A DNA stretch of 7,628 nucleotides, taken from a bacterium. Its GTDB lineage: Bacteria; Verrucomicrobiota; Kiritimatiellia; UBA8416; CAMZLY01. Within the stretch, counting starts at the first letter, position 1; each line of letters starts with the position of its first letter. A program made the position numbers and the translations under genes. The notes under the pieces were generated by a model. It saw nothing but the letters and a program-made list of their open reading frames with translations, was not told the origin of the DNA and did no database searches. Below are positions 1 through 5,363 of the stretch, piece after piece. Location: assembly GCA_030632465.1 (NCBI GenBank), contig DAOVUR010000085.1, positions 1 through 7,628 of the forward strand, read 5' to 3'.

Positions 1-13
1 CTCTGCTTAGCTC

Positions 14-75
14 TACTGAAATGATGTTTTGCCACGAATGCACGAATGAACACGAAATGCCGACATGTTAGCATT
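14..75. repeat. Left copy of CACGAAT-type direct repeat flanking the GxxExxY gene
   Basis: Bases 14-56 match 515-557 with one mismatch (G40 against A541), and bases 52-75 match 603-626 exactly. The copy contains three spaced CACGAA(T) units (33-39, 41-47, 51-56). It equals the right copy minus 50 bp, as if deleted between two ACGAA microrepeats (553-557 and 603-607). The repeat may extend left of the window: 1-13 is also similar to the sequence just before the right copy. Confidence 0.85.
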
Positions 76-101
76 AAAAAATCTTTCCATTTGTGAGTTG
101 G

Positions 102-476
102 TTATCGAACAATTCTTTTATGATTTATTTTTAGTTCTCCAAAATTTACAATTAGTGCTAGTTTTAGTTCTGAAATCTTCAGGTAGTTTATTGCCATAGC
201 AGTGAATTTATCGGTTATATGTGATACTGCTTTAACTTCTAGTATGACTTTATCAAATACTACAAAATCAGCATAGAATTTGTGCGGCAAGATTTCTCCT
301 TTATAGTTTACTGTATATTCTTTCTCGCGCTCAAAGGGGATGTTAGCTTTTTTGAATTCATATTCTATTGCGTCTTTATATACGATTTCCAGAAAACCAG
401 GTCCAAGATTATTATGAACTTCAAAGCATGTTCCGATTATTTGGAAGCTTTCGTCTTTATGTATTATGGTGCTCAT
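102..476 (-). CDS. GxxExxY family protein (PD-(D/E)XK nuclease-like fold)
   Basis: This 124-residue protein matches the GxxExxY family, a group of small proteins of unsettled function that often occurs in many copies per genome in environmental bacteria. The name-giving motif is visible as G27-F-L-E30-I-V-Y33. Further on, D70 and the E80-V-K82 pair have the spacing of a PD-(D/E)XK nuclease core (strand with Asp, then ExK), so a nuclease-like fold is plausible. Catalytic activity is not shown. The length is normal for the family and the frame is intact. There is no good Shine-Dalgarno; an AAGAAAG stretch lies about 11-17 bases upstream of the ATG. The gene is visibly richer in A+T than the downstream housekeeping genes and is bracketed by direct repeats, both suggesting acquisition by transfer. 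No signal peptide or membrane segment is apparent. Confidence 0.88.
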   Translation of the reverse strand: MSTIIHKDESFQIIGTCFEVHNNLGPGFLEIVYKDAIEYEFKKANIPFEREKEYTVNYKGEILPHKFYADFVVFDKVILEVKAVSHITDKFTAMAINYLKISELKLALIVNFGELKINHKRIVR

Positions 477-514
477 ATTTCATGAAACTTTCTTGTTGGT
501 CCTCTACTCTGCTA

Positions 515-717
515 TACTGAAATGATGTTTTGCCACGAATACACGAATGAACACGAATTGCTCTACGGTAATGTCGGCCTTTCGATTTTCGTGAACGAAA
601 ATACGAAATGCCGACATGTTAGCATTCAAAAAAATCCTTTTTATTCGTGCATTCGTGGCAAATACTCTTTCTAGTTTTCATTCGTGAGTTTGTCTTTTAT
701 TCGTGCATTCGTGGCAA
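515..717. repeat. Right copy of CACGAAT repeat with nested inverted repeats
   Basis: Bases 515-557 and 603-626 repeat the left copy at 14-75. Within this copy, 530-548 (TTGCCACGAAT...) is the reverse complement of 644-662 apart from one mismatch. Inside lies a second inverted repeat, ATGTCGGC (571-578) against GCCGACAT (610-617), with TTCGATTTTCG (581-591) pairing with CGAAAATACGAA (596-607) around one bulge. A 23-bp direct repeat (639-661 and 695-717, containing ATTCGTGCATTCGTGG) follows. The array fills the gap between the GxxExxY start and the tadA stop. It could fold into large hairpins or a cruciform, or act as a terminator for tadA transcription; that role is inference. Confidence 0.85.
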
Positions 718-725
718 TTAGTTTT

Positions 726-1229
726 TCAATTTTTATTCGTGATTTGGGTTTTGTTCCTTCGTGTTTTAAAGAAGTTTTGTAGCATGTCGCGGCATTCGTG
801 TTCTAGTACTCCGCCGATTACTCTACTTTTATGGTTTAAGTTTGGTTGGTCTAGGAGGTTAAAGGCTGATATGCCGCCTCTGAGTGGGTCGCTAACTCCG
901 TAGACTACGATAGGAATACGAGCAAGCACGATTGCGCCAGCGCACATGGAGCATGGTTCTTTTGTGACGTATAGTACGGTGTTTAGTAGTCGCCAGTTTT
1001 CTAATGCTGATGCTGCTTGTGTTATAGCGATCATTTCTGCATGTGCGGTTGGGTCTTTTAATAGCTCTGTCTGATTATGGGCGGAGGCGATTAGGCGGGG
1101 TGGTTCTTGTTTTTCGGCGTTACCCATGTACATGATGACGCAGCCAGTTGGTACTTCTCCGGCATCGGCGGCCTTTTGTGCTTGGCGTAGTGCCATTTCC
1201 ATATAATGTTGATGTATTTGTGTTTCCAT
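726..1229 (-). CDS. tadA: tRNA adenosine(34) deaminase TadA
   Basis: TadA converts A34 to inosine in the anticodon of tRNA-Arg(ACG), using a zinc-activated water in the cytoplasm. The cytidine/deoxycytidylate deaminase signature is complete: H63-A-E65 supplies a zinc ligand and the proton-shuttle glutamate, and P92-C93-S-M-C96 supplies the two cysteine ligands. N52 in the AHNQ motif, the LNH segment (131-133) and the C-terminal EC...L..FF.TRR helix are also typical. Length is 167 residues, normal for the family. The chosen ATG leaves a standard N-terminal helix, but no Shine-Dalgarno is visible before it; an internal ATG at codon 10 is possible but would clip the helix. The last dozen codons, after FFKTRR, run towards the CACGAAT repeat block, so the tail NKTQITNKN may be repeat-shaped. 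The gene is divergent from dnaX. Confidence 0.95.
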   Translation of the reverse strand: METQIHQHYMEMALRQAQKAADAGEVPTGCVIMYMGNAEKQEPPRLIASAHNQTELLKDPTAHAEMIAITQAASALENWRLLNTVLYVTKEPCSMCAGAIVLARIPIVVYGVSDPLRGGISAFNLLDQPNLNHKSRVIGGVLEHECRDMLQNFFKTRRNKTQITNKN

Positions 1230-1241
1230 ATAAGGGAAAAT

Positions 1242-1276
1242 GTAAAGGGTGAACGGTAAAGGGTAAAGGGTAAAAG
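1242..1276. repeat. Five tandem copies of a 7-bp GTAAAGG unit
   Basis: The units are GTAAAGG, GTGAACG, GTAAAGG, GTAAAGG and GTAAAAG, starting at 1242, 1249, 1256, 1263 and 1270. The array lies 13 bases upstream of the tadA start, in the divergent tadA/dnaX intergenic region, and would be transcribed as part of the tadA 5' leader. Simple heptamer arrays of this kind are prone to slippage; any regulatory effect is speculation. Confidence 0.8.
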
Positions 1277-1316
1277 AGGATTTGTTCCTTATTTTATCTT
1301 TATTAAGGTTAATTTC

Positions 1317-1344
1317 TTGTTAAATCGTGGGATTTCGGTACAGT
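1317..1344 (+). promoter_or_regulatory. Possible sigma70-type promoter for dnaX (weak)
   Basis: TTGTTA (1317-1322) and TACAGT (1339-1344) are separated by 16 bases and resemble -35 and -10 boxes with several mismatches. They lie about 50 bases before the dnaX start. The call is based on consensus resemblance only; in this AT-rich gap a chance match is quite possible. Confidence 0.22.
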
Positions 1345-1378
1345 TATGGGAAGTCAATTTGGGCGATTATTGAGATTT

Positions 1379-1383
1379 AAGGA
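1379..1383 (+). promoter_or_regulatory. Ribosome binding site of dnaX
   Basis: AAGGA lies 9 bases before the ATG at 1393. It fixes the start, which also matches the conserved N-terminus of the family (MGYEVLARKWRP). Confidence 0.75.
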
Positions 1384-1392
1384 TTATAAATT

Positions 1393-3228
1393 ATGGGTTA
1401 CGAAGTTTTAGCGCGAAAATGGCGACCACAGCAGTTTGAGGATGTGGTTGGTCAGGGACATGTTACGCAAACGTTGCGTAATGCTATTGATAACAGTCGC
1501 CTGGCTCATGCGTATCTGTTTGTGGGGCCACGTGGTATCGGGAAAACATCATTGGCGAGAATATTTGCCAAAGCACTTAATTGTGCGGAGGGGCCGACTG
1601 GGTCACCTTGCGATAAGTGCGATTCCTGTAAGGAGATCACTGCGGGTAATAATCTGGATGTGCTGGAGATTGATGGTGCTTCCAATAATGGCGTTGATCA
1701 GGTGCGTGATCTGCGAGATGCAGTCCGCTATGCTCCTACGCGCGGACCTTTTAAGATCTACATTATTGATGAGGTTCATATGCTTTCGACAGCAGCTTTT
1801 AATGCGTTGTTGAAGACGCTGGAAGAGCCGCCGCCACATGTTAAGTTTATCTTTGCGACTACGGAGCCTGATAAGGTGTTGGCGACTATTATTTCTAGAT
1901 GTCAGCGATTTGATCTTCGGCGCATACCGACTAATCTGATTATGGAGCGGTTGTTATTGATTGCGGATGATGAAGGTGTGACGGTTGATGAGGATGCTTT
2001 GCTTGCTATTGCTCGTGGTGCTGAGGGTGGGTTGCGTGATGCGGAGTCTGCACTGGACCAGCTTATTGCGTTTCGTGGTAATACGATTGTTGAGAGTGAT
2101 GTATTGGCTGTTTTTGGTCTTGTTTCACGTAGTGTGATGGAGAATTTTGCTAATTGGATTATTGATGGTGATGTGCAGGCGATTTTGACTACGGTTGCTG
2201 ATCTTGATGAGTCTGGCAAGGATTTGCGTCGTCTTATTATGGAGATGATAGGTTATTTCCGTAATCTGCTTGTCTGTCTTTATGTTGCTGATGCTGCGAA
2301 TGGGCTTGATATGCCGGAGTCGCAGATTGTTATTCTGAAGGATCAAGCTAAGAAGACTAATAGTGGCCGTATAGTTAGGGTAGTGGAAATTTTGACTGAG
2401 GCTGAAGGTCGTATGAGAATGGCGCTTTCTGGGCGTACATTACTTGAGACGACATTGATCCGGTGCGCACGTGCGGCGACAGTTGTGACACTTGAAGAGA
2501 TTTTGGATAAGGTAAATGCTTTGCGTAGTGGTGATGGAGGTGGGGCTGATGATGTTGGCTCCGGTGTATCGCCAAAAAAAGCGATTGCCGGTAAAGTGCC
2601 GGCACCGGTAGTTGTTGAGCCGGCAAAAGCAGAATCCGTAAAAGTTGCGCCAGTTGAAGTTAAACCAGTTGAGGTTGAACCAGTAGCGGAGCAGGTGGCT
2701 GAGAACGCTGATTCTGAGTATATTGCTGAAGTTCCTGCTGTGCAGGTTTCTGGTTCGGTCGATGATGAGGTCACGGATGAGCTCTTATCGATGGTGGAAA
2801 ACTGGAGCGATATAATCGATAGGATTTCCCGTATTGTTCCGCTTATGCGCTCTAGTTTAGTGGATACGTTACCACTATCGGTAACGCGTGAGCGGGTGTT
2901 GATAGGTTGCGATCCTGGGTTTGCTGAGGATCTTGCGAATTTCAGTCAGCATCATAATCATGCGATTGTTGCACGTGTTATAGGTGACTTTCTTAAGAGG
3001 AAGATGTTAATTGAGTTTGCTGAGGCTGATATTAGTAATTTACCGGCGGCAAAGAGAGCATCAAAAAAGGGTAGTAAAGGGAAGAAGGTTGCGCCGGATG
3101 AGGCTGAGGAAAATCAGTCTAATGTGGTAAAGAATAATTCTAAAGAGTTACGGGATTGGGGGAAGCTTCCGGCTGTACAGGAGACCATGGATACGTTTAA
3201 TGGTTTTCTGATGGAGGTGAGGGCGTAA
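1393..3228 (+). CDS. dnaX: DNA polymerase III subunit gamma/tau
   Basis: DnaX is the AAA+ ATPase of the clamp loader, which opens and loads the beta clamp; its tau form also tethers the polymerase and helicase. Of 611 residues, 1-240 form the ATPase: Walker A GPRGIGKTS (45-53), four zinc cysteines C64/C73/C76/C79, Walker B IIDE (124-127), sensor 1 ATTEPDKV (155-162), SRC arginine finger (168-170) and sensor 2 GGLRDAES (212-219). Residues 241-375 are the oligomerisation domain. A Val/Pro/Glu-rich low-complexity linker covers about 390-450. A tau-specific domain follows at about 462-545, then a Lys-rich linker and a conserved-looking AVQETMDTFNG tail. In-phase slippery runs occur at codons 394-396 and 557-559, reported separately. 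The start is supported by AAGGA at 1379. The gene heads the ybaB-recR block. Confidence 0.97.
   Translation: MGYEVLARKWRPQQFEDVVGQGHVTQTLRNAIDNSRLAHAYLFVGPRGIGKTSLARIFAKALNCAEGPTGSPCDKCDSCKEITAGNNLDVLEIDGASNNGVDQVRDLRDAVRYAPTRGPFKIYIIDEVHMLSTAAFNALLKTLEEPPPHVKFIFATTEPDKVLATIISRCQRFDLRRIPTNLIMERLLLIADDEGVTVDEDALLAIARGAEGGLRDAESALDQLIAFRGNTIVESDVLAVFGLVSRSVMENFANWIIDGDVQAILTTVADLDESGKDLRRLIMEMIGYFRNLLVCLYVADAANGLDMPESQIVILKDQAKKTNSGRIVRVVEILTEAEGRMRMALSGRTLLETTLIRCARAATVVTLEEILDKVNALRSGDGGGADDVGSGVSPKKAIAGKVPAPVVVEPAKAESVKVAPVEVKPVEVEPVAEQVAENADSEYIAEVPAVQVSGSVDDEVTDELLSMVENWSDIIDRISRIVPLMRSSLVDTLPLSVTRERVLIGCDPGFAEDLANFSQHHNHAIVARVIGDFLKRKMLIEFAEADISNLPAAKRASKKGSKGKKVAPDEAEENQSNVVKNNSKELRDWGKLPAVQETMDTFNGFLMEVRA
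2574..2604 (+). promoter_or_regulatory. Candidate programmed -1 frameshift site in dnaX (A7 plus hairpin)
   Basis: The heptamer A AAA AAA (2574-2580) is in X XXY YYZ phase: codons CCA AAA AAA GCG, encoding P394-K395-K396-A397. After a 5-nt spacer, TGCCGG (2586-2591) pairs with CCGGCA (2599-2604) around a 7-nt loop; CCGGCA at 2620-2625 could pair instead. A -1 slip reads AGC GAT TGC CGG TAA, giving SDCR and a stop at 2592-2594 and a product of 400 residues that ends just after domain III. This parallels the known E. coli dnaX signal in run, spacing and nearby stop. A Shine-Dalgarno-like GGAGG (2536-2540) is about 33 bases upstream, farther than in E. coli. Transcriptional slippage on A7 is an alternative. 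Confidence 0.6.
3063..3074 (+). promoter_or_regulatory. Second in-phase slippery heptamer in dnaX, with adjacent -1 stop
   Basis: A AAA AAG (3063-3069) is in X XXY YYZ phase within codons TCA AAA AAG GGT (S557-K-K-G). A -1 slip reads GGG then TAG (3072-3074), ending at 560 residues and removing the last 51. The heptamer is identical to the one in E. coli dnaX. No convincing downstream hairpin is seen and the only upstream purine stretch (AAGAGAG) is weak. The site lies in a Lys-rich linker where such a run arises easily by chance. Confidence 0.25.
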
Positions 3229-3375
3229 AAAAAATTAATGAATAACTAATAGTGAATAATGAATAGTTGTGGATTCTTTTATTAGAGAAAGGCTGTTCGA
3301 CGGTGCTGTGCTGATGTAGTTCACGAATAACTAATATTTAACGATAAAATAAATAATAACTAAGGAAATAATAAG
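3229..3375 (+). repeat. AT-rich dnaX-ybaB spacer with short direct repeats and ybaB ribosome binding site
   Basis: GAATAACTAATA occurs at 3240-3251 and again at 3325-3336, and AATAACTAA recurs at 3354-3362. Between them, GTGAATAATGAATAG is a simple repeat-like run. No hairpin followed by a T tract was found, so dnaX and ybaB may be co-transcribed. AAGGA at 3362-3366 lies 9 bases before the ybaB ATG and serves as its ribosome binding site. Confidence 0.6.
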
Positions 3376-3690
3376 ATGGCAAATCCATTAGGAATGATGA
3401 AGAAGGCTGCTCAGATGCAGCGTCAGATGAAGAAGATGCAGAAGCAACTTGCGAAGCGTACTGTTGAGGTGAAGAATGGCATGGTTACTGTTGTTGCTGC
3501 TGGTGATATGACGATTAAGAATATTACTATTGATCCAGAGGCGTTGGATACTAAGAGTCTTTCGCAGGTAGAGCGTATGATTGCTGGGGCGGTTAATTCT
3601 GGTCTTGAGTCTGCTAAGAAGATGGCAGGAGCCGAAATGTCTAATATGACTGGCGGACTTGGCGGTTTGTCTGAGATGTTGGGTGGATAA
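3376..3690 (+). CDS. ybaB: YbaB/EbfC family nucleoid-associated protein
   Basis: YbaB/EbfC proteins are small dimeric DNA-binding proteins that associate with the nucleoid. The product is 104 residues, the usual size. It opens with the typical MANPLGMMKKAAQMQ start and a basic, Met/Gln/Lys-rich helix (about 8-27). A beta region follows (about 28-55: TVEVKNGMVTVVAAGDMTIKN, then the conserved ITIDPE), and a second helix (about 60-85), then a Gly/Met-rich tail (GGLGGLSEMLGG). Position between dnaX and recR is the classic setting for this family and supports the call. The stop codon overlaps the recR start by one base (TAATG), indicating translational coupling. A ribosome binding site AAGGA is present at 3362-3366. 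Confidence 0.95.
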   Translation: MANPLGMMKKAAQMQRQMKKMQKQLAKRTVEVKNGMVTVVAAGDMTIKNITIDPEALDTKSLSQVERMIAGAVNSGLESAKKMAGAEMSNMTGGLGGLSEMLGG

Positions 3691-4289
3691 TGGCTTCTTT
3701 AGATAGATTATCGACAGCACTTAGTAAGTTGCCTGGTATTGGTCGGCGTTCAGCTGAGCGGATGGCGTTGCGGTTGGTTCTGGATCGTAAGCAGATGATG
3801 TCGGAACTGATTGCAGCTATGGATGAGGCGCAGCGTGAGTTGTGTTGCTGTTCGCTTTGCGGAAGTATTACGTCGGTAGATAGTGATCCTTGTGATTTGT
3901 GCAGTAGTTCTCAGCGTGATGATGATGTTTTATGTGTGGTGGAGACGCCGAATGATATCATGATGATCGAGCGGTCTGGTGGCTTTCATGGTCGCTATCA
4001 TGCGTTGATGGGGAATCTGTCGCCGATGAAAGGGAATGGTGTTAGCGATTTACGCTTTGATGTTTTACGTGAGCGCATGGCGAGTCATAAGTTTAGTGAA
4101 GTGATTCTTGCATTGAGTACTGATGTTGAGGGTGACTCTACAGCAGCATTTATTACGGAGTCGCTGAAAGGCTCTGGTATAAAGGTGAGTCGACTGGCAT
4201 CTGGATTGCCCTCAGGTAGTGGTATTATGTATTCTGATTCGTTGACTTTATCGCGTGCATTATCTGGCAGGACTGATGTTCAGGATTAA
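3690..4289 (+). CDS. recR: Recombination mediator protein RecR
   Basis: RecR works with RecF/RecO to load RecA onto SSB-coated gaps during recombinational repair. The 199-residue product has the full family layout: helix-hairpin-helix LPGIGRRSAERMA (14-26), a zinc finger with C54/C57 and C68/C71 (CSLC...CDLC), and a Toprim domain from about residue 80 (LCVVETPNDIMMIERSG, then GRYHALMGNLSPMKG). The conserved VEGDSTAAFI (146-155) and a SGLPSGSGIMYSD...LSRALSGR end match the family C-terminus. The length is the standard of about 200 residues. Two extra cysteines (C52, C53) immediately precede the first zinc ligand. Its ATG overlaps the ybaB stop by one base, and GGGTGGA (3681-3687) inside ybaB can act as the ribosome binding site. 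Confidence 0.97.
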   Translation: MASLDRLSTALSKLPGIGRRSAERMALRLVLDRKQMMSELIAAMDEAQRELCCCSLCGSITSVDSDPCDLCSSSQRDDDVLCVVETPNDIMMIERSGGFHGRYHALMGNLSPMKGNGVSDLRFDVLRERMASHKFSEVILALSTDVEGDSTAAFITESLKGSGIKVSRLASGLPSGSGIMYSDSLTLSRALSGRTDVQD

Positions 4290-4297
4290 GACCGAAT

Positions 4298-4364
4298 GGG
4301 CCCTTTGGCTCCGCTTCTGCCGTCATTAAAAGGTTATGGCGGGGCAAACAGGGACCGCTGTTTG
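4298..4364 (+). repeat. Intergenic hairpin repeat, copy 1 (recR-yggS gap)
   Basis: GGGCCCTTTGGCTCCGCT (4298-4315) leads directly into a stem: 4317-4327 pairs with 4332-4342 around an AAAA loop, with 10 of 11 positions paired including G-T wobbles. A second perfect 7-bp hairpin follows, CAAACAG (4345-4351) with CTGTTTG (4358-4364). A related copy lies before rfaE1 at 6138-6209. No T tract follows, so a standard intrinsic terminator is not supported. Confidence 0.75.
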
Positions 4365-4411
4365 AATGATATGCGGGATGGCTTGAGAGAATGAGTAAAG
4401 GTTGGTTTTGA

Positions 4412-5089
4412 ATGAGTTTTATTGAGAATTTGGAAGCAGTAGAGCAGCGGATTGCTGCGGCATGTGCACGTTGTGGGCGTAGTATTGATTCGGTAAATCT
4501 TTTGGCGGTAGGAAAGAAGCATGCGCCGGAAGTTATTCAGGATGCTGTTGATGCTGGCGTTACGGTGATTGGTGAGAACCGAATTCAGGAGGCGCGTCAA
4601 AAGATTCCGTTATGTTCTAGTCTGTTGGATTGGCATCTGATAGGGCATCTTCAAAGTAATAAGACTATTTTGGCGGTTGAGATGTTTACGATGATCCACT
4701 CTGTAGATTCTTTACGGCTATTAGAAAAGATTGATTCTGCTTGTGGTGATGTAGGGAAGAGTATGCCGGTCTGTCTGCAGGTTAATGTTTCTGGTGAGGG
4801 TAGTAAGTCTGGATTGAAACCAGATGATGTGTTGTCTGTTTTGGAGGGTGCTGGTGCGCTCTACAATGTTGATATTGTTGGTTTGATGACTATTCCGCCA
4901 TTTACTGAAGAGGTCGAGGATGCGCGCCCGCATTTTGTTGCTTTACGTGAATTGCGTGATCAGTTGCGGGAGGATAGTGGGTTTGAGTTGCCGGAACTTT
5001 CCATGGGGATGTCGAGAGACTTTGAGGTGGCTATTGAAGAGGGTGCTACTTGGGTTAGGATAGGTTCGATTCTTTTTGGAAAAAGATAG
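4412..5089 (+). CDS. yggS: YggS/PROSC-type pyridoxal phosphate homeostasis protein
   Basis: Members of this family (PLPBP) bind pyridoxal 5'-phosphate on a single-domain alanine-racemase-like barrel and help keep PLP and amino-acid pools in balance; no catalytic reaction is established. The 225-residue product shows the family landmarks in order: LLAVGKKHAP (30-39), with K35 aligning to the Schiff-base lysine of the usual AVSKTKP; GENRIQEA; WHLIGHLQSNK; QVNVSGEGSKSGL; GLMTIPP; and LSMGMSRDFEVAIEEGATWVRIGSILFGKR-type phosphate-binding end (given here as GMSRDFEVAIEEG and VRIGSILFG). The AVSK to AVGK change next to the lysine is mildly unusual. AAAGG at 4397-4401, 10 bases before the ATG, is a fair ribosome binding site. 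The gene is separated from recR by the hairpin repeat. Confidence 0.95.
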   Translation: MSFIENLEAVEQRIAAACARCGRSIDSVNLLAVGKKHAPEVIQDAVDAGVTVIGENRIQEARQKIPLCSSLLDWHLIGHLQSNKTILAVEMFTMIHSVDSLRLLEKIDSACGDVGKSMPVCLQVNVSGEGSKSGLKPDDVLSVLEGAGALYNVDIVGLMTIPPFTEEVEDARPHFVALRELRDQLREDSGFELPELSMGMSRDFEVAIEEGATWVRIGSILFGKR

Positions 5090-5191
5090 CTGTTGTGGTA
5101 GGCTTCTTTAATAGTTGTTGGATATTAGTGTTAGAAATGATTTTAAGAGATTAATAGGATGTTGTCTGGTTTATACAGTAAATCTTCCATT

Positions 5192-5346
5192 CCAACGGGG
5201 CAAGCCCGTTGGGGATGATGTTTTACGAGTAGTTGTATTGAGGAGTGGGGCAAGCCCGTTGGGGATGATGGTTTTGCAGGTAGCTCTGCCAAGGAGCGGG
5301 GCAAGTACGTTGGGGATGAGATTTTAAGTGGCTCTAGTTAAGGAGC
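5192..5346 (+). repeat. Three tandem repeats of about 50 bp, each ending in AGGAG
   Basis: Units span 5197-5246, 5247-5297 and 5298-5346 (50, 51 and 49 bp). Each begins GGGGCAAG, continues to GTTGGGGATGA and ends with TGAGGAG or AAGGAG. In the first unit CCAACGGG (5192-5199) and CCCGTTGG (5205-5212) form a perfect 8-bp hairpin with loop GCAAG. The stem is shortened in unit 2 and broken in unit 3 (CCCG changed to TACG). The array ends 17 bases before the ATG at 5364, just ahead of that gene's own AAGGAG (5351-5356). The first part of the yggS to 5364 gap (5090-5191) shows nothing recognisable. Confidence 0.85.
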
Positions 5347-5363
5347 TTTGAAGGAGTTAGATT

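Noticed and set aside
14..626. Insertion sequence carrying the GxxExxY gene as transposase
   Set aside because: The flanking repeats are direct, not terminal inverted, no target duplication is visible, and the encoded protein is not a known transposase family. Only a cassette-like arrangement can be claimed.
703..903. Plus-strand open frame of 66 codons opposite the tadA 3' end
   Set aside because: It lies over conserved tadA sequence and the repeat block, and shows no recognisable domain.
2343..2774. Long minus-strand open frame (143 codons, Ser/Thr/Ala-rich) opposite dnaX
   Set aside because: It is the antisense shadow of the dnaX low-complexity linker; its composition follows from the Val/Pro/Glu codons on the other strand.
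4298..4364. Rho-independent terminator after recR
   Set aside because: Hairpins are present but no T tract follows the stems on the plus strand.
5115..5327. A 70-codon plus-strand open frame across the 50-bp tandem repeats
   Set aside because: The units are 50, 51 and 49 bp, so the frame shifts between units. There is no clear ribosome binding site and no family resemblance. It is better explained as non-coding repeat.
5192..5346. CRISPR array
   Set aside because: The repeated units are contiguous and degenerate along their whole length; there is no pattern of conserved repeats with unique spacers and no cas gene.
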